From: Actinoplanes sp. M2I2
Lineage (GTDB): Bacteria > Actinomycetota > Actinomycetes > Mycobacteriales > Micromonosporaceae
DNA length: 64,000 nucleotides
Direction: 5' to 3'
Assembly (NCBI RefSeq): GCF_023544445.1
Contig: NZ_JALPVJ010000007.1
Span: forward strand, 248,001 to 312,000
Within the stretch, counting starts at the first letter, position 1; each line of letters starts with the position of its first letter. Shown here piece by piece: positions 16,961 through 24,635 of the stretch. The translations under genes were made by a program, and so were the position numbers. Under the pieces are notes generated by a model that saw nothing but the letters and a program-made list of their open reading frames with translations, did not search any database and was not told where the DNA came from.

Positions 16961-18303
16961 CGCTCATCGCCACCCGCCCCGATCCGGGCGAGGCCCGCCC
17001 CTACACGTTCCCCGACCTGCAGCGGGTGACCGTCGCCGGCGGCACCGTGATCGGCGCCCACCTGCCCGGGCAGGCCCTGGCCAGCGCCATGCTGCTGCTC
17101 GACGCCGGCGCCGCCCGTGAGAGCGCCGGCCGCGAGGGCACGGCCACCGTCCTGGCCAAATCGCTCGAGGAGGGCACGACCGAGCGCGACTCCGCCGCGT
17201 ACGCCCTGGCCCTGGAGAGCCTCGGCGCCGAGCTGTCGCCCGGCGTCGACTGGGACACCTTCCGGGTCGGCGTCTCGGCCCCGGTGCCCCAGTTGCTCGA
17301 CGCGATGCGGCTGGCCGCCGAGGCGGTCCGCACGCCGCGGCTCGACCCGGACGACGTCAACCGGGTGCGCGACGACGAAGTGACCGCGCTGCGGATGGAC
17401 TGGGCCCAGCCCGGTCCGCGGGCCGACGCCGCGCTGCGGGCCGACCTGTTCGGCGCGGCCGAGCGGTTCGGCCGCCCGATGCACGGCGATCCCGCTTCGG
17501 TGGCCGCCGTGTCGGTCGACGACGTGCTCGCCTTCCACCAGGCCTGGCTGCGCCGTCCGGGCGTGCTGCTGGTCGCCGGCGACCTGGGCACGCTCGACCT
17601 CGAGGCGCTGGGCCAGGCCGCCTTCGCCGGCACCGGGGGCGACGCCCTCACCGTCGAGCCGCCGCTGGGCGTGCCGGTGCGGGCCGAGCGCCGGATCATC
17701 CTGGTCGACCGGCCCGGTTCGGTGCAGTCCACGCTGCGCCTCGGTCACCGGGCGCCCGAGCGGGCCACGCCCGACTACGTGGCGATGACGCTGGCCGCGA
17801 CCGTGCTCGGCGGTGCCTTCACGTCCCGCCTGAACCACCTGATCCGCGAGGTCAAGGGCTACACGTACGGCATTCGCGGCTCCTACGCGATGAGCCGGCG
17901 CTTCGGCCGCTTCGAGGTGGCCGCGGGCGTGCAGACCGCGGTGACGGTGCCGGCCGTCGTCGACACGCTCGGCGAGATCGCCCGCACGCAGGAGTCCGGG
18001 GTGACCGAGGACGAGCTGGCGGTGGCCCGGGCATGGCGGGCCGGTCAGCTGTCGGTCGAGATGCAGACGCCCGGCTCGATCGTCGGCGCGCTCAGCACGC
18101 TGGTCGTCCACGGCCTGCCCGACGACTACTACGCGACCCTGCGCCGGCAGTACCTCGAGACCCCGCTGGCCGAGGTGTCGGCGGCCGCCGCGGCCCACCT
18201 GCGGCCGAACGGGCTGACCCTGGTCATCGAGGGGGACGCGGCGGTCATCCGCGACGAGCTGGTCGCCGCGCAGATCGGTGACGTGGTCGACGCGGAGATC
18301 TGA
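16957..18303 (+). CDS. M16-family peptidase-like subunit lacking the zinc motif
   Basis: A 448-residue M16-fold protein. At the place of HxxEH the sequence reads GREGTATVLAKSLEEGTT, with no histidines, so it cannot bind zinc as the family does. The C-terminal half keeps the M16 arm containing RLNHLIREVKGYTYGIRGSY, the R/Y pair that contributes to substrate binding in the partner active site. This fits the non-catalytic partner of a heterodimeric M16B peptidase with the gene directly upstream (ATGA overlap). Confidence 0.88.
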   Translation: MTLIATRPDPGEARPYTFPDLQRVTVAGGTVIGAHLPGQALASAMLLLDAGAARESAGREGTATVLAKSLEEGTTERDSAAYALALESLGAELSPGVDWDTFRVGVSAPVPQLLDAMRLAAEAVRTPRLDPDDVNRVRDDEVTALRMDWAQPGPRADAALRADLFGAAERFGRPMHGDPASVAAVSVDDVLAFHQAWLRRPGVLLVAGDLGTLDLEALGQAAFAGTGGDALTVEPPLGVPVRAERRIILVDRPGSVQSTLRLGHRAPERATPDYVAMTLAATVLGGAFTSRLNHLIREVKGYTYGIRGSYAMSRRFGRFEVAAGVQTAVTVPAVVDTLGEIARTQESGVTEDELAVARAWRAGQLSVEMQTPGSIVGALSTLVVHGLPDDYYATLRRQYLETPLAEVSAAAAAHLRPNGLTLVIEGDAAVIRDELVAAQIGDVVDAEI

Positions 18304-18355
18304 ATCACGCGTCGTTCTCAGTGATCGGCAAGGTCAGGCCGATAGTTTGGCCGCC

Positions 18356-19363
18356 ATGACGATCACCACGACACCGCCCGGGGTCCGGCCGGGTCGGCGG
18401 CTGCGGCGCACCGCGCTGCTCCTGCTGCTGACCCTGCCGGGCCTCGTCTGGGCGGTGGTCCGGCTGTTCGGCTGGGAACGTGGTGTCCTGGTGCAGCTGG
18501 TCGCCTTCACGCCGTACGCGGCCCTGTGGTCGTTGATCGTGCTGGGCGTCACGCTGTGGTCCCGCCGGTGGCTGATCGCGGCGGTGGCCGCGGTGACCGC
18601 GGTGCTGTTCGCCGTGACGGTGCTGCCCCGCGCTCTGCCCGACGCCGACCGGGGTCCGGCCACCGGGGTGCCGCTGACCGTCATGACGGTCAACATGTTC
18701 ATCGGCGCGGCCGACCCGGCGGCGGTCGTGGGTCTGGTGCGCCGGCACGACGTCGCCGTGCTCGCGGTGCAGGAGTTCACGCCCCGGTCGGCGGCCGGGC
18801 TGAGCGCGGCCGGCCTCGACGACCTGCTGCCCTACCACGCGCTGGCCGACGAGGTCGGCACCACCGGATCGGGGCTCTACTCCCGTTTCCCGCTGACCGG
18901 CCAGGCCTCGCGCCGCGGTGACGGCGGCGGGCTGCAGGACGGCAACATGCAGGCGTACGCGACGATCCAGCCGCCGGGCGCCGGGCCCGTCCTCGTCGAG
19001 TCGGTCCACCCGCTCGCGCCGTACGCCCTGCGGGCCGAGGACGCCTGGCGGAGCGATCTCGCGGCGCTGCCCCCGGCCGACTCGGGCGGCGTGCCGACGC
19101 TTCTGCTCGGCGACTTCAACTCGACGCTCGACCACGCTCCCCTGCGCGACGCCGTCTCGCGCGGCTACCGGGACGCCGCCGACGCCGCGGGCAAGGGCCT
19201 GATCGGCACCTGGGGCCCGTACGACAAGCTGCCGATCCCGCCGGTGACACTCGACCACGTACTGGTCGACCGGCGCATCGGGGTCAGGGACGTTCAGGTG
19301 CACGGGGTGACCGGCAGCGACCACCGGGCCGTGGTCGCCTCGGTGGTCCTGCCCGCGGCCTGA
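18356..19363 (+). CDS. Membrane-anchored endonuclease/exonuclease/phosphatase (EEP) family protein, copy 1
   Basis: A 335-residue protein with three N-terminal hydrophobic segments (TALLLLLTLPGLVWAVVRLF, a segment around LVAFTPYAALWSLIVLGVTL, and LIAAVAAVTAVLFAVTVL), then an EEP catalytic domain facing outward. EEP landmarks are VMTVNMFIG, AVLAVQEFT (metal-binding Glu), VHPLAPY, LLLGDFNSTLDHAPLR, TLDHVLVD and the final SDHRAVVA. The family includes nucleases and lipid or phosphoester phosphatases, so the substrate is open. TAGTTT ends 7 bases before ATG 18356 (leaderless). It is a close paralogue of the next gene. Confidence 0.87.
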   Translation: MTITTTPPGVRPGRRLRRTALLLLLTLPGLVWAVVRLFGWERGVLVQLVAFTPYAALWSLIVLGVTLWSRRWLIAAVAAVTAVLFAVTVLPRALPDADRGPATGVPLTVMTVNMFIGAADPAAVVGLVRRHDVAVLAVQEFTPRSAAGLSAAGLDDLLPYHALADEVGTTGSGLYSRFPLTGQASRRGDGGGLQDGNMQAYATIQPPGAGPVLVESVHPLAPYALRAEDAWRSDLAALPPADSGGVPTLLLGDFNSTLDHAPLRDAVSRGYRDAADAAGKGLIGTWGPYDKLPIPPVTLDHVLVDRRIGVRDVQVHGVTGSDHRAVVASVVLPAA

Positions 19364-19437
19364 CCGGGGCGGGCCAGGCCGGCCGCGCATGTCCTGAGTC
19401 ATAGTTGGTCTGGCGTGGGGTCGCTAACCTCGCCGCC

Positions 19438-20448
19438 ATGACGATCATCAGCGCGCCGCGCGCCGGTCGGGAGGCCGGCCCCCGACGACGACGAAAGGCC
19501 GCGCTGACCGTGCTGTTCTGGCTCTTCCTCGTGCCGTTCCTGGTCTGGGCCGTGATCCGCCTCGGTGGCTGGGAACGCGGGCCGGTGGTCCAGTTGTTCG
19601 CCTTCACGCCTTACGTCGCGGCGGCCGCCTGGGTGCCCGCCGTGCTGGCGCTCGTCACCCGCCGGTGGACCGTCGGCGCGGTCGCCGTCCTGATCGCGAT
19701 CCTGCTCGCCTCGGCCGTCGCGCCGCGGGCCGTGCCGAGCCGCGACCAGGGACCGACGGTCGGCGTGCGGCTCAATGTGATGACGTCGAACATGCTTTTC
19801 GGCGGGGCCGACGCGGCCACGATCGTCAAGCTGGTCAGCGAGCACGACATCGCCGTGCTGGCGGTGCAGGAGTTCACCACCGAGGGCAAGGAGGCCCTGG
19901 CCGCGGCCGGGCTGGGCGCGCTCCTGCCGTACTCGTCCCTTGCCGACGAGCCGAAGGCGGACGGCTCCGGGGTCTATTCGCGCTACCCGATCACCGCGCC
20001 GGGCGCCGAGCGCAACGGCGGTGGCTTCATGCAGGCCCATGCCACCGTCGACGTGCCGGGCGCCGGGCCGGTCGTCGTGGAGTCGGCGCACCCGCTGGCC
20101 CCCTACGCCAGTTCGGTGCTGAAGCAGTGGCGCCAGGACCTGCTGGCCGAGCCGCGGGCCGACCGGAGCGAGGTCCCGCGGATCCTCCTGGGCGACTTCA
20201 ACGCGACGCTCGATCACGCCCCGCTGCGCGAGCTCATCTCGCGCGGCTACCGCGACGCCGCGGACGCCACCGGCAAGGGGCTGATCGGCACCTGGGGGCC
20301 GTACGACGGCGACCCGATCCCGCCGGTGACGATCGACCACGTGCTCGTGGACGAGCGGATCGGCGTCCGCGAGGTCAGCATTCACCCGATCCCCGGCAGC
20401 GACCACCGCGCGGTCATCGCCGGTCTCACCGTCCCGCCGGCGCGATGA
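19438..20448 (+). CDS. Membrane-anchored EEP family protein, copy 2
   Basis: A 336-residue paralogue of the preceding gene with the same order of parts: basic N-terminus, three membrane segments (from LTVLFWLFLVPFLVWAVIRL), VMTSNMLFGGAD, AVLAVQEFTT, LLGDFNATLDHAPLRE, TIDHVLVDE and SDHRAVIAG. Long stretches such as SRGYRDAADA and GKGLIGTWGPYD are identical between the copies, pointing to a tandem duplication. TAACCT ends 7 bases before ATG 19438, so this copy also seems to have its own leaderless promoter. Its stop overlaps the GNAT start (ATGA). Confidence 0.87.
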   Translation: MTIISAPRAGREAGPRRRRKAALTVLFWLFLVPFLVWAVIRLGGWERGPVVQLFAFTPYVAAAAWVPAVLALVTRRWTVGAVAVLIAILLASAVAPRAVPSRDQGPTVGVRLNVMTSNMLFGGADAATIVKLVSEHDIAVLAVQEFTTEGKEALAAAGLGALLPYSSLADEPKADGSGVYSRYPITAPGAERNGGGFMQAHATVDVPGAGPVVVESAHPLAPYASSVLKQWRQDLLAEPRADRSEVPRILLGDFNATLDHAPLRELISRGYRDAADATGKGLIGTWGPYDGDPIPPVTIDHVLVDERIGVREVSIHPIPGSDHRAVIAGLTVPPAR

Positions 20449-20963
20449 CCGTCACCACGAGACTGCTCACGGTCGGCGACGCGGCCGAGATGGCCGAACG
20501 GCTGCGGGCCAACCGGGAGTTCCTGGCGCCGTGGGAGCCCGACAGGTCCGAGGAGTACTTCACCGAGGGCGGCCAGCGGCGGGTGCTGACCGAGCTGCTG
20601 CGCCAGCACGAGGCCGGCTCGTCGGTGCCGCACGCCATCGTCGACGACGGCCGGCTCGTCGGGCGGATCGCGATCACCAACATCGCCCGCGGCCCGTTCC
20701 TGTCCGGCAGCCTCGGATACTGGGTGTCGCGGGACGCGAACGGCCGCGGTGTCGCCACCGCGGCGGTCGGCCGGGTCGTCCGCCTGGCCTTCGACGAGCT
20801 GGGCCTGCACCGCGTCGAGGCCGGCACGCTCGTCGACAACACCGGCTCGCAACGCGTCCTGCAGAAGAACGGGTTCCGGCGCTTCGGCCTGGCGCCGCGC
20901 TACCTGTGGGTGGCCGGGGCCTGGCGCGACCACATCCTGTTCCAGCGCCTGGCCGACGACTGA
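20445..20963 (+). CDS. GNAT N-acetyltransferase, RimJ/RimL type
   Basis: A 172-residue acetyltransferase. The acetyl-CoA fold is visible from EFLAPWEPDRSEEYF through LGYWVSRDANGRGVATAAV (motif A, pantetheine loop) to LHRVEAGTLVDNTGSQRVLQKNGF, the standard C-terminus of RimJ/RimL-like enzymes that acetylate ribosomal proteins, antibiotics or small amines. The start overlaps the EEP stop codon by 4 bases. Specificity cannot be read. Confidence 0.9.
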   Translation: MTVTTRLLTVGDAAEMAERLRANREFLAPWEPDRSEEYFTEGGQRRVLTELLRQHEAGSSVPHAIVDDGRLVGRIAITNIARGPFLSGSLGYWVSRDANGRGVATAAVGRVVRLAFDELGLHRVEAGTLVDNTGSQRVLQKNGFRRFGLAPRYLWVAGAWRDHILFQRLADD

Positions 20964-21022
20964 GCCCGAGCGGCCGATAATGCGGATGCCTCCGGAACCG
21001 GCATCGGTCTAGCATCGGCGGC

Positions 21023-21079
21023 ATGAGCTTCAGGCAGCGCACGACGACGCCGGGACGTCCCGGCGTTCGTTCGCGCTGA
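21023..21079 (+). CDS. Threonine leader peptide of the short ThrRS gene
   Basis: An 18-codon ORF, MSFRQRTTTPGRPGVRSR. Three consecutive ACG threonine codons (21041-21049) lie mid-way. TAGCAT (21010-21015) ends exactly 7 bases before the ATG, the leaderless-start spacing seen repeatedly in this window. The codons after the Thr run contain a palindrome (21051-21066), and a strong terminator follows 19 bases after the stop codon. This is the layout of ribosome-mediated attenuation: ribosomes stalling at Thr codons when charged tRNA-Thr is scarce would prevent the terminator from forming and allow expression of the synthetase at 21172. Confidence 0.78.
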   Translation: MSFRQRTTTPGRPGVRSR

Positions 21080-21097
21080 CCTGACCACAGCGCCGAC

Positions 21098-21128
21098 ACG
21101 GCCCCGGGCGAGCTGCCCGGGGCCGTTT
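21098..21128 (+). terminator. Attenuator terminator before the short ThrRS gene
   Basis: A perfect 12-bp stem (21098-21109 with 21115-21126), 5-base loop, then TTTC. It lies between the threonine leader peptide and the synthetase. The upstream ccggg/cccgg words of the leader could pair with its left arm as an antiterminator. Confidence 0.8.
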
Positions 21129-21171
21129 CGGGTGCCCGGACGTCTCGCCCCCGTTCAGGAGGAGACCTCCC

Positions 21172-22368
21172 ATGCACCTCGACCACCGCAAGATCGGCCG
21201 CGAACTCGACCTCTTCGACTCGGACCCGCTGATCGGCGCCGGATTGCCGTTCTGGCTGCCCGCCGGCGCCGCGTCCCGGCACGCGGTCGAGTCCTATCTG
21301 CACGACCTCGAGCGCCGCCACGGCTACCAGCACGTGTACTCGCCGGCGCTGGGCAAGCGGCAGCTCTTCGAGCTGTCCGGGCACTGGCGCAACTTCGCCG
21401 AGGACATGTTCCCGCCGATGCCGATGGGCGGCGACGAGCTCGTGCTGCGGCCGAGCATCTGCCCGCACCACGCGCTGATGTACAAGTCCCGGGGACGCTC
21501 GTACCGCGACCTGCCGCTGCGCATCGCCGAGCTCGGGCCGATGTACCGCTCGGAGCGTTCCGGGGTGCTGGGCGGGCTGTCCCGGGTGCGGGCCATCCAG
21601 CTCAACGACGCGCACATCTTCTGCGGCGCCGCCCAGGCCGGCGAGGAGGTGGCCGGCGTACTGCGGCTGATGCGGCAGGCGCACGCCGCGCTCGGCATCG
21701 TCCCGTCGTCGTTCCAGCTCTCGTTGCGCGGCGAGGGCGGGAAGTACGGCGGGGACGCGGACGGCTGGGCCTCGGCGGAGCGGCTGCTGCGCGAGGCCCT
21801 CCACGACGCCGGGGTGGACTTCGTCGAGGCGCCGGGCGAAGCCGCCTTCTACGGCCCGAAGATCGACGTCCAGGTCGCCGACCCGGCTGGCCGCGAGTGG
21901 AGCCTCGCCACCATCCAGATCGACTATCACCAGCCGGCCGCGTTCGGCCTGGAATACGCGGACGCGTCGGGCGGGCGGTCGCGCCCGGTGATGGTGCACC
22001 GCAGCCTGGCCGGTTCCCTGGAGCGGCTGTTCGCGCATCTGATCGAGGTGCACGGGGGCGGGTTCCCGCTCTGGTACGCCCCGGTGCAGCTCGCCGTCCT
22101 GCCGGTGTCGGACGACCAGAGCGAGGCCGCGAACGCCCTTGTACGGGCCGCGCTGGCCGCCGGGCTGCGGGCCGAGGCCTGGTCCGGCGGCTCGATCGGC
22201 TCACGCGTCCGGTCGGCCGCAGAGCGCAAGATCCCGTACGCCGGGGTGATCGGCAGCCGCGAGGCGCCCGACGGCCTCGTGGCCCTGCGGCATCGCGACG
22301 GCCGCCGGCTGGAGCCCCTGCCGGTGGCCGCGGCCGTGGAACTGCTCAGCTCGGAGGCGAGACCCTGA
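21172..22368 (+). CDS. thrS: Short threonyl-tRNA synthetase (no TGS or editing domain)
   Basis: A 398-residue class II synthetase that would charge tRNA-Thr. It begins directly at the catalytic core (DHRKIGRELDLFD, the usual start of the ThrRS core) and so lacks the TGS and HD-type editing domains that make ordinary ThrRS about 650 residues. Core features are ERRHGYQHVYSPALG, LRPSICPHHALMYK with the zinc Cys, ELGPMYRSERSG (motif 2), IQLNDAHIFC with a zinc His, AAFYGPKIDVQV, and MVHRSLAGSLERL (last zinc His, motif 3), followed by the anticodon-binding domain from PVQLAVLPVS. AGGAGGAG precedes the ATG. It is probably a second, conditionally expressed ThrRS, for threonine starvation or ThrRS-inhibitor resistance. 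Confidence 0.88.
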   Translation: MHLDHRKIGRELDLFDSDPLIGAGLPFWLPAGAASRHAVESYLHDLERRHGYQHVYSPALGKRQLFELSGHWRNFAEDMFPPMPMGGDELVLRPSICPHHALMYKSRGRSYRDLPLRIAELGPMYRSERSGVLGGLSRVRAIQLNDAHIFCGAAQAGEEVAGVLRLMRQAHAALGIVPSSFQLSLRGEGGKYGGDADGWASAERLLREALHDAGVDFVEAPGEAAFYGPKIDVQVADPAGREWSLATIQIDYHQPAAFGLEYADASGGRSRPVMVHRSLAGSLERLFAHLIEVHGGGFPLWYAPVQLAVLPVSDDQSEAANALVRAALAAGLRAEAWSGGSIGSRVRSAAERKIPYAGVIGSREAPDGLVALRHRDGRRLEPLPVAAAVELLSSEARP

Positions 22369-22370
22369 CG

Positions 22371-22754
22371 TCAGCTCGGAAGCGAGACCCTGGCGTCGAC
22401 CTCGATCTCGATGCGCATCCGCGGGTCGGCCAGGCCGCACACCAGCATGGTGGCGGCCGGGCGGACCGCGCCGAAGGTCTCGCGCAGCAGCGGCCAGCAC
22501 GGCTCGAAGTCGGCCCGGTCGGGCAGCAGATAGCGGACGCGCACGACGTCGGCGAGCGAGCTGCCCGCCTCGGTCAGCGCGGCCTCTATATTGCGCAGCG
22601 CCTGCCGGGCCTGCTCGACCACGCCGTCGGCGATCGTCATCGTGGCGTAGTCGAAGCCGGTGGTGCCCGAGACGTGGACGCGGTCCCCGTCGACCACGGC
22701 CCGGGCGTAGCCGATCTGCTCCTCGAACGAGGAACCGCTGACGATGCGCCTCAC
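22371..22754 (-). CDS. RidA/YjgF/UK114-family protein
   Basis: A 127-residue trimeric-type RidA family member; characterised RidA enzymes hydrolyse reactive enamine/imine intermediates made by PLP enzymes. It has VHVSGTTGFDYATM, QARQALRNIEAALTEAGSSLADVVRVRYLL and the closing ATMLVCGLADPRMRIEIEVDA. In canonical RidA an Arg near residue 105 holds the carboxylate; here the Arg in DPRMRIEIE may take that role. Its ATG overlaps the cimA stop by 4 bases, so it is coupled to a branched-chain amino acid gene, a sensible place because that pathway generates enamines. Confidence 0.9.
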   Translation of the reverse strand: MRRIVSGSSFEEQIGYARAVVDGDRVHVSGTTGFDYATMTIADGVVEQARQALRNIEAALTEAGSSLADVVRVRYLLPDRADFEPCWPLLRETFGAVRPAATMLVCGLADPRMRIEIEVDARVSLPS

Positions 22755-24322
22755 TCGGCCAGACCGTAGGTGAGCGCGTCGACCAGGGCGATCCAGCTGG
22801 CCTCGACGATGTTCTCGTGCACGCCGACGGTCGTCCAGTCGCGGTCGCCGTCACCGGTCTCGAGCAGCACCCGGGTGATCGCGTTGGTGCCGTGGCTGCC
22901 CTCGAGGATGCGGACCTTGAAGTCGGTCAGCTCGAAGTTCTTGAGCTGCGGGTAGTACTGCGTCAGCGCGACCCGCAGGGCCTCGTCGAGCGCGTTGACC
23001 GGGCCGTTGCCCTCGGCCGTGGCGATGACGCGCTCACCGCGTACGCGGACCTTGACCGTGGCCTCGCTGACCACGGCGCCGTCCTCGCGGTGCTCGACCT
23101 GCACCCGGTAGGACTCCAGGGTGAACGGCTTGGGGAAGGCGTGGCCGGGCAGCTCGCCCCGGACCAGCAGCTCGAACGAGGCGTCGGCGGCCTCGAACGA
23201 CCAGCCCCCGGCCTCCAGGTCCTTGACCCGGCGGGTGACCGTGCTGAGCGTGTCCGAGTGGCCGGCCAGGTCGATCCCGAGCTCGCGGCTCTTGAGCTCG
23301 ATGCTGGCCCGGCCGGCCATCTCGGTCACCAGGATCCGCATGTCGTTGCCCACTACCGACGGGTCGACGTGGTTGTAGAGCAGCGGATCCACTTTGATCG
23401 CACTCGCGTGCAACCCCGCCTTGTGAGCGAAGGCAGCGGCCCCGACATAGGCCTGGTGGGTGTCGGGGGCGATATTGGCGATCTCGGCGAGCGCGGAGGA
23501 CACCCGCGTCGCCTTCTCCAGGCAGCCGTCCGGTAGGACGGCCAGCCCGAGCTTGAGCTGGAGGTTGCTGACGGTGGCGAACAGATCGGCGTTGCCCGGG
23601 CGCTCGCCGTAGCCGTTCGCAGTGCACTGGAAGTGCTTGACCCCGGCCTCGACGGCGGCGACGGTGTTGGCCACGGCGCACGAGGTGTCGTTCTGGCAGT
23701 GGATGCCGAGCAGGTCGGGGGTGACGCCGGTCCGCTCGACCACCTCGGTGATCGCCTTGGTGATCATCGAGGGAAGCATGCCGCCGTTCGTGTCGCACAT
23801 GACGACCCGCTCGGCGCCGGCGTCGATGGCCGTCCGGACGACCGAGGCGGTGTACTCCGGGTCGTAGCGGAAGCCGTCGAAGAAGTGCTCGCAGTCGACG
23901 AAGGCTCGACGGCCGTTGGCGACCAGGTGGCGGACGGTGTCGCGGACCATCGCGAGGTTCTCCTCGCCGGTGGTGCGCAGCGCCCGCTCGACGTGTCGGA
24001 TGTCGCTCTTGGCGACCACGCACACGACCGGGGTCTCGGCGTCGAGCAGGGCCTGGACCTGGGGATCGGTCGCGACGTCGACACCGGCCTTGCGGGTGGC
24101 CCCGAACGCGACCAGGACGGCGTTGCGCAGGTCCAACTCGGTGCGGGCCCGGGCGAAGAACTCGGTGTCCTTGGGCATCGCGCCGGGCCAGCCACCCTCG
24201 ATGAAGCCCACGCCGAACTCGTCGAGCAGCTTCGCGACCGCCAGCTTGTCGGCGACCGAGTAGCTGATCCCCTCCCGCTGCCCGCCGTCGCGCAGCGTGG
24301 TGTCGAAGACCTGGTACTCCAT
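22751..24322 (-). CDS. cimA: (R)-citramalate synthase
   Basis: A 523-residue member of the isopropylmalate/homocitrate synthase family, joining pyruvate and acetyl-CoA to citramalate, the threonine-independent entry to isoleucine. The N-terminal TIM barrel opens with VFDTTLRDGGQREGISYS (catalytic R and metal D), then GFIEGGWPGAMPKDTEFF, GIHCQNDTSCAVANT (metal histidines) and CTANGYGERPGNADL. The WPG rather than a FP-type substrate motif and the long C-terminal regulatory domain favour citramalate over isopropylmalate synthase. ATG 24322 has GGAGGG upstream. It is preceded by a leader peptide and terminator, and coupled to ridA. Confidence 0.9.
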   Translation of the reverse strand: MEYQVFDTTLRDGGQREGISYSVADKLAVAKLLDEFGVGFIEGGWPGAMPKDTEFFARARTELDLRNAVLVAFGATRKAGVDVATDPQVQALLDAETPVVCVVAKSDIRHVERALRTTGEENLAMVRDTVRHLVANGRRAFVDCEHFFDGFRYDPEYTASVVRTAIDAGAERVVMCDTNGGMLPSMITKAITEVVERTGVTPDLLGIHCQNDTSCAVANTVAAVEAGVKHFQCTANGYGERPGNADLFATVSNLQLKLGLAVLPDGCLEKATRVSSALAEIANIAPDTHQAYVGAAAFAHKAGLHASAIKVDPLLYNHVDPSVVGNDMRILVTEMAGRASIELKSRELGIDLAGHSDTLSTVTRRVKDLEAGGWSFEAADASFELLVRGELPGHAFPKPFTLESYRVQVEHREDGAVVSEATVKVRVRGERVIATAEGNGPVNALDEALRVALTQYYPQLKNFELTDFKVRILEGSHGTNAITRVLLETGDGDRDWTTVGVHENIVEASWIALVDALTYGLAE

Positions 24323-24353
24323 GACGCGTCCCTCCGGAAGTGTGGTGACCAAC

Positions 24354-24382
24354 AAAAAGACCCCCCGCGGATGCGGGAGGTC
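24354..24382 (-). terminator. Attenuator terminator before cimA
   Basis: On the minus strand a 10-bp stem (24373-24382 with 24359-24368, one G-U pair) with a 4-base loop is followed by TTTTTGTT. It lies between the VLII leader ORF and the cimA ribosome site, so it would stop transcription inside the leader unless opened. Confidence 0.88.
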
Positions 24383-24412
24383 GGCACGTCGGCGAAGAAG
24401 TCAGCCGGCGCG

Positions 24413-24457
24413 CTAGGTGCGAATAATCAGCACAGTGTGGGTCACGTTCCGAAGCAT
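24413..24457 (-). CDS. Branched-chain leader peptide of cimA
   Basis: A 14-codon ORF on the minus strand, MLRNVTHTVLIIRT, ending with the consecutive codons Val-Leu-Ile-Ile. Together with the intrinsic terminator 30 bases downstream this is a textbook BCAA attenuation leader: stalling at Val/Leu/Ile codons would favour read-through into cimA. No clear Shine-Dalgarno or leaderless -10 box is seen directly at this ATG and the frame stays open upstream, so the exact start is uncertain; the regulatory codons are not. Confidence 0.75.
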   Translation of the reverse strand: MLRNVTHTVLIIRT

Positions 24458-24530
24458 GCCACGAGGTCGCCGGTCTGGGACAAGAAATCCACCAGATGAG
24501 ACACGGTCCCTCGATCGGGTGCCGTCGGGA

Positions 24531-24574
24531 CTCGGCCGGGACTCCGCCGGGACTCGGCCGGGACTCGGCCGGGA
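24531..24574. repeat. 11-bp tandem repeat, four copies
   Basis: Four contiguous copies of ctcggccggga (the second with one substitution), lying between the cimA leader and the promoter of the phosphatase gene. Nothing else is seen in this part of the divergent region. Confidence 0.9.
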
Positions 24575-24635
24575 CGGTCGCTCAGGGCGGGATCGCGTCA
24601 CTGCGAAAATCGAACAGGACGGCTACGTTGGCTCC

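Noticed and set aside
24531..24574. 11-bp repeats as part of the cimA attenuator
   Set aside because: They lie upstream of the leader peptide on the minus strand and next to the phosphatase promoter; they do not pair with the terminator arms.
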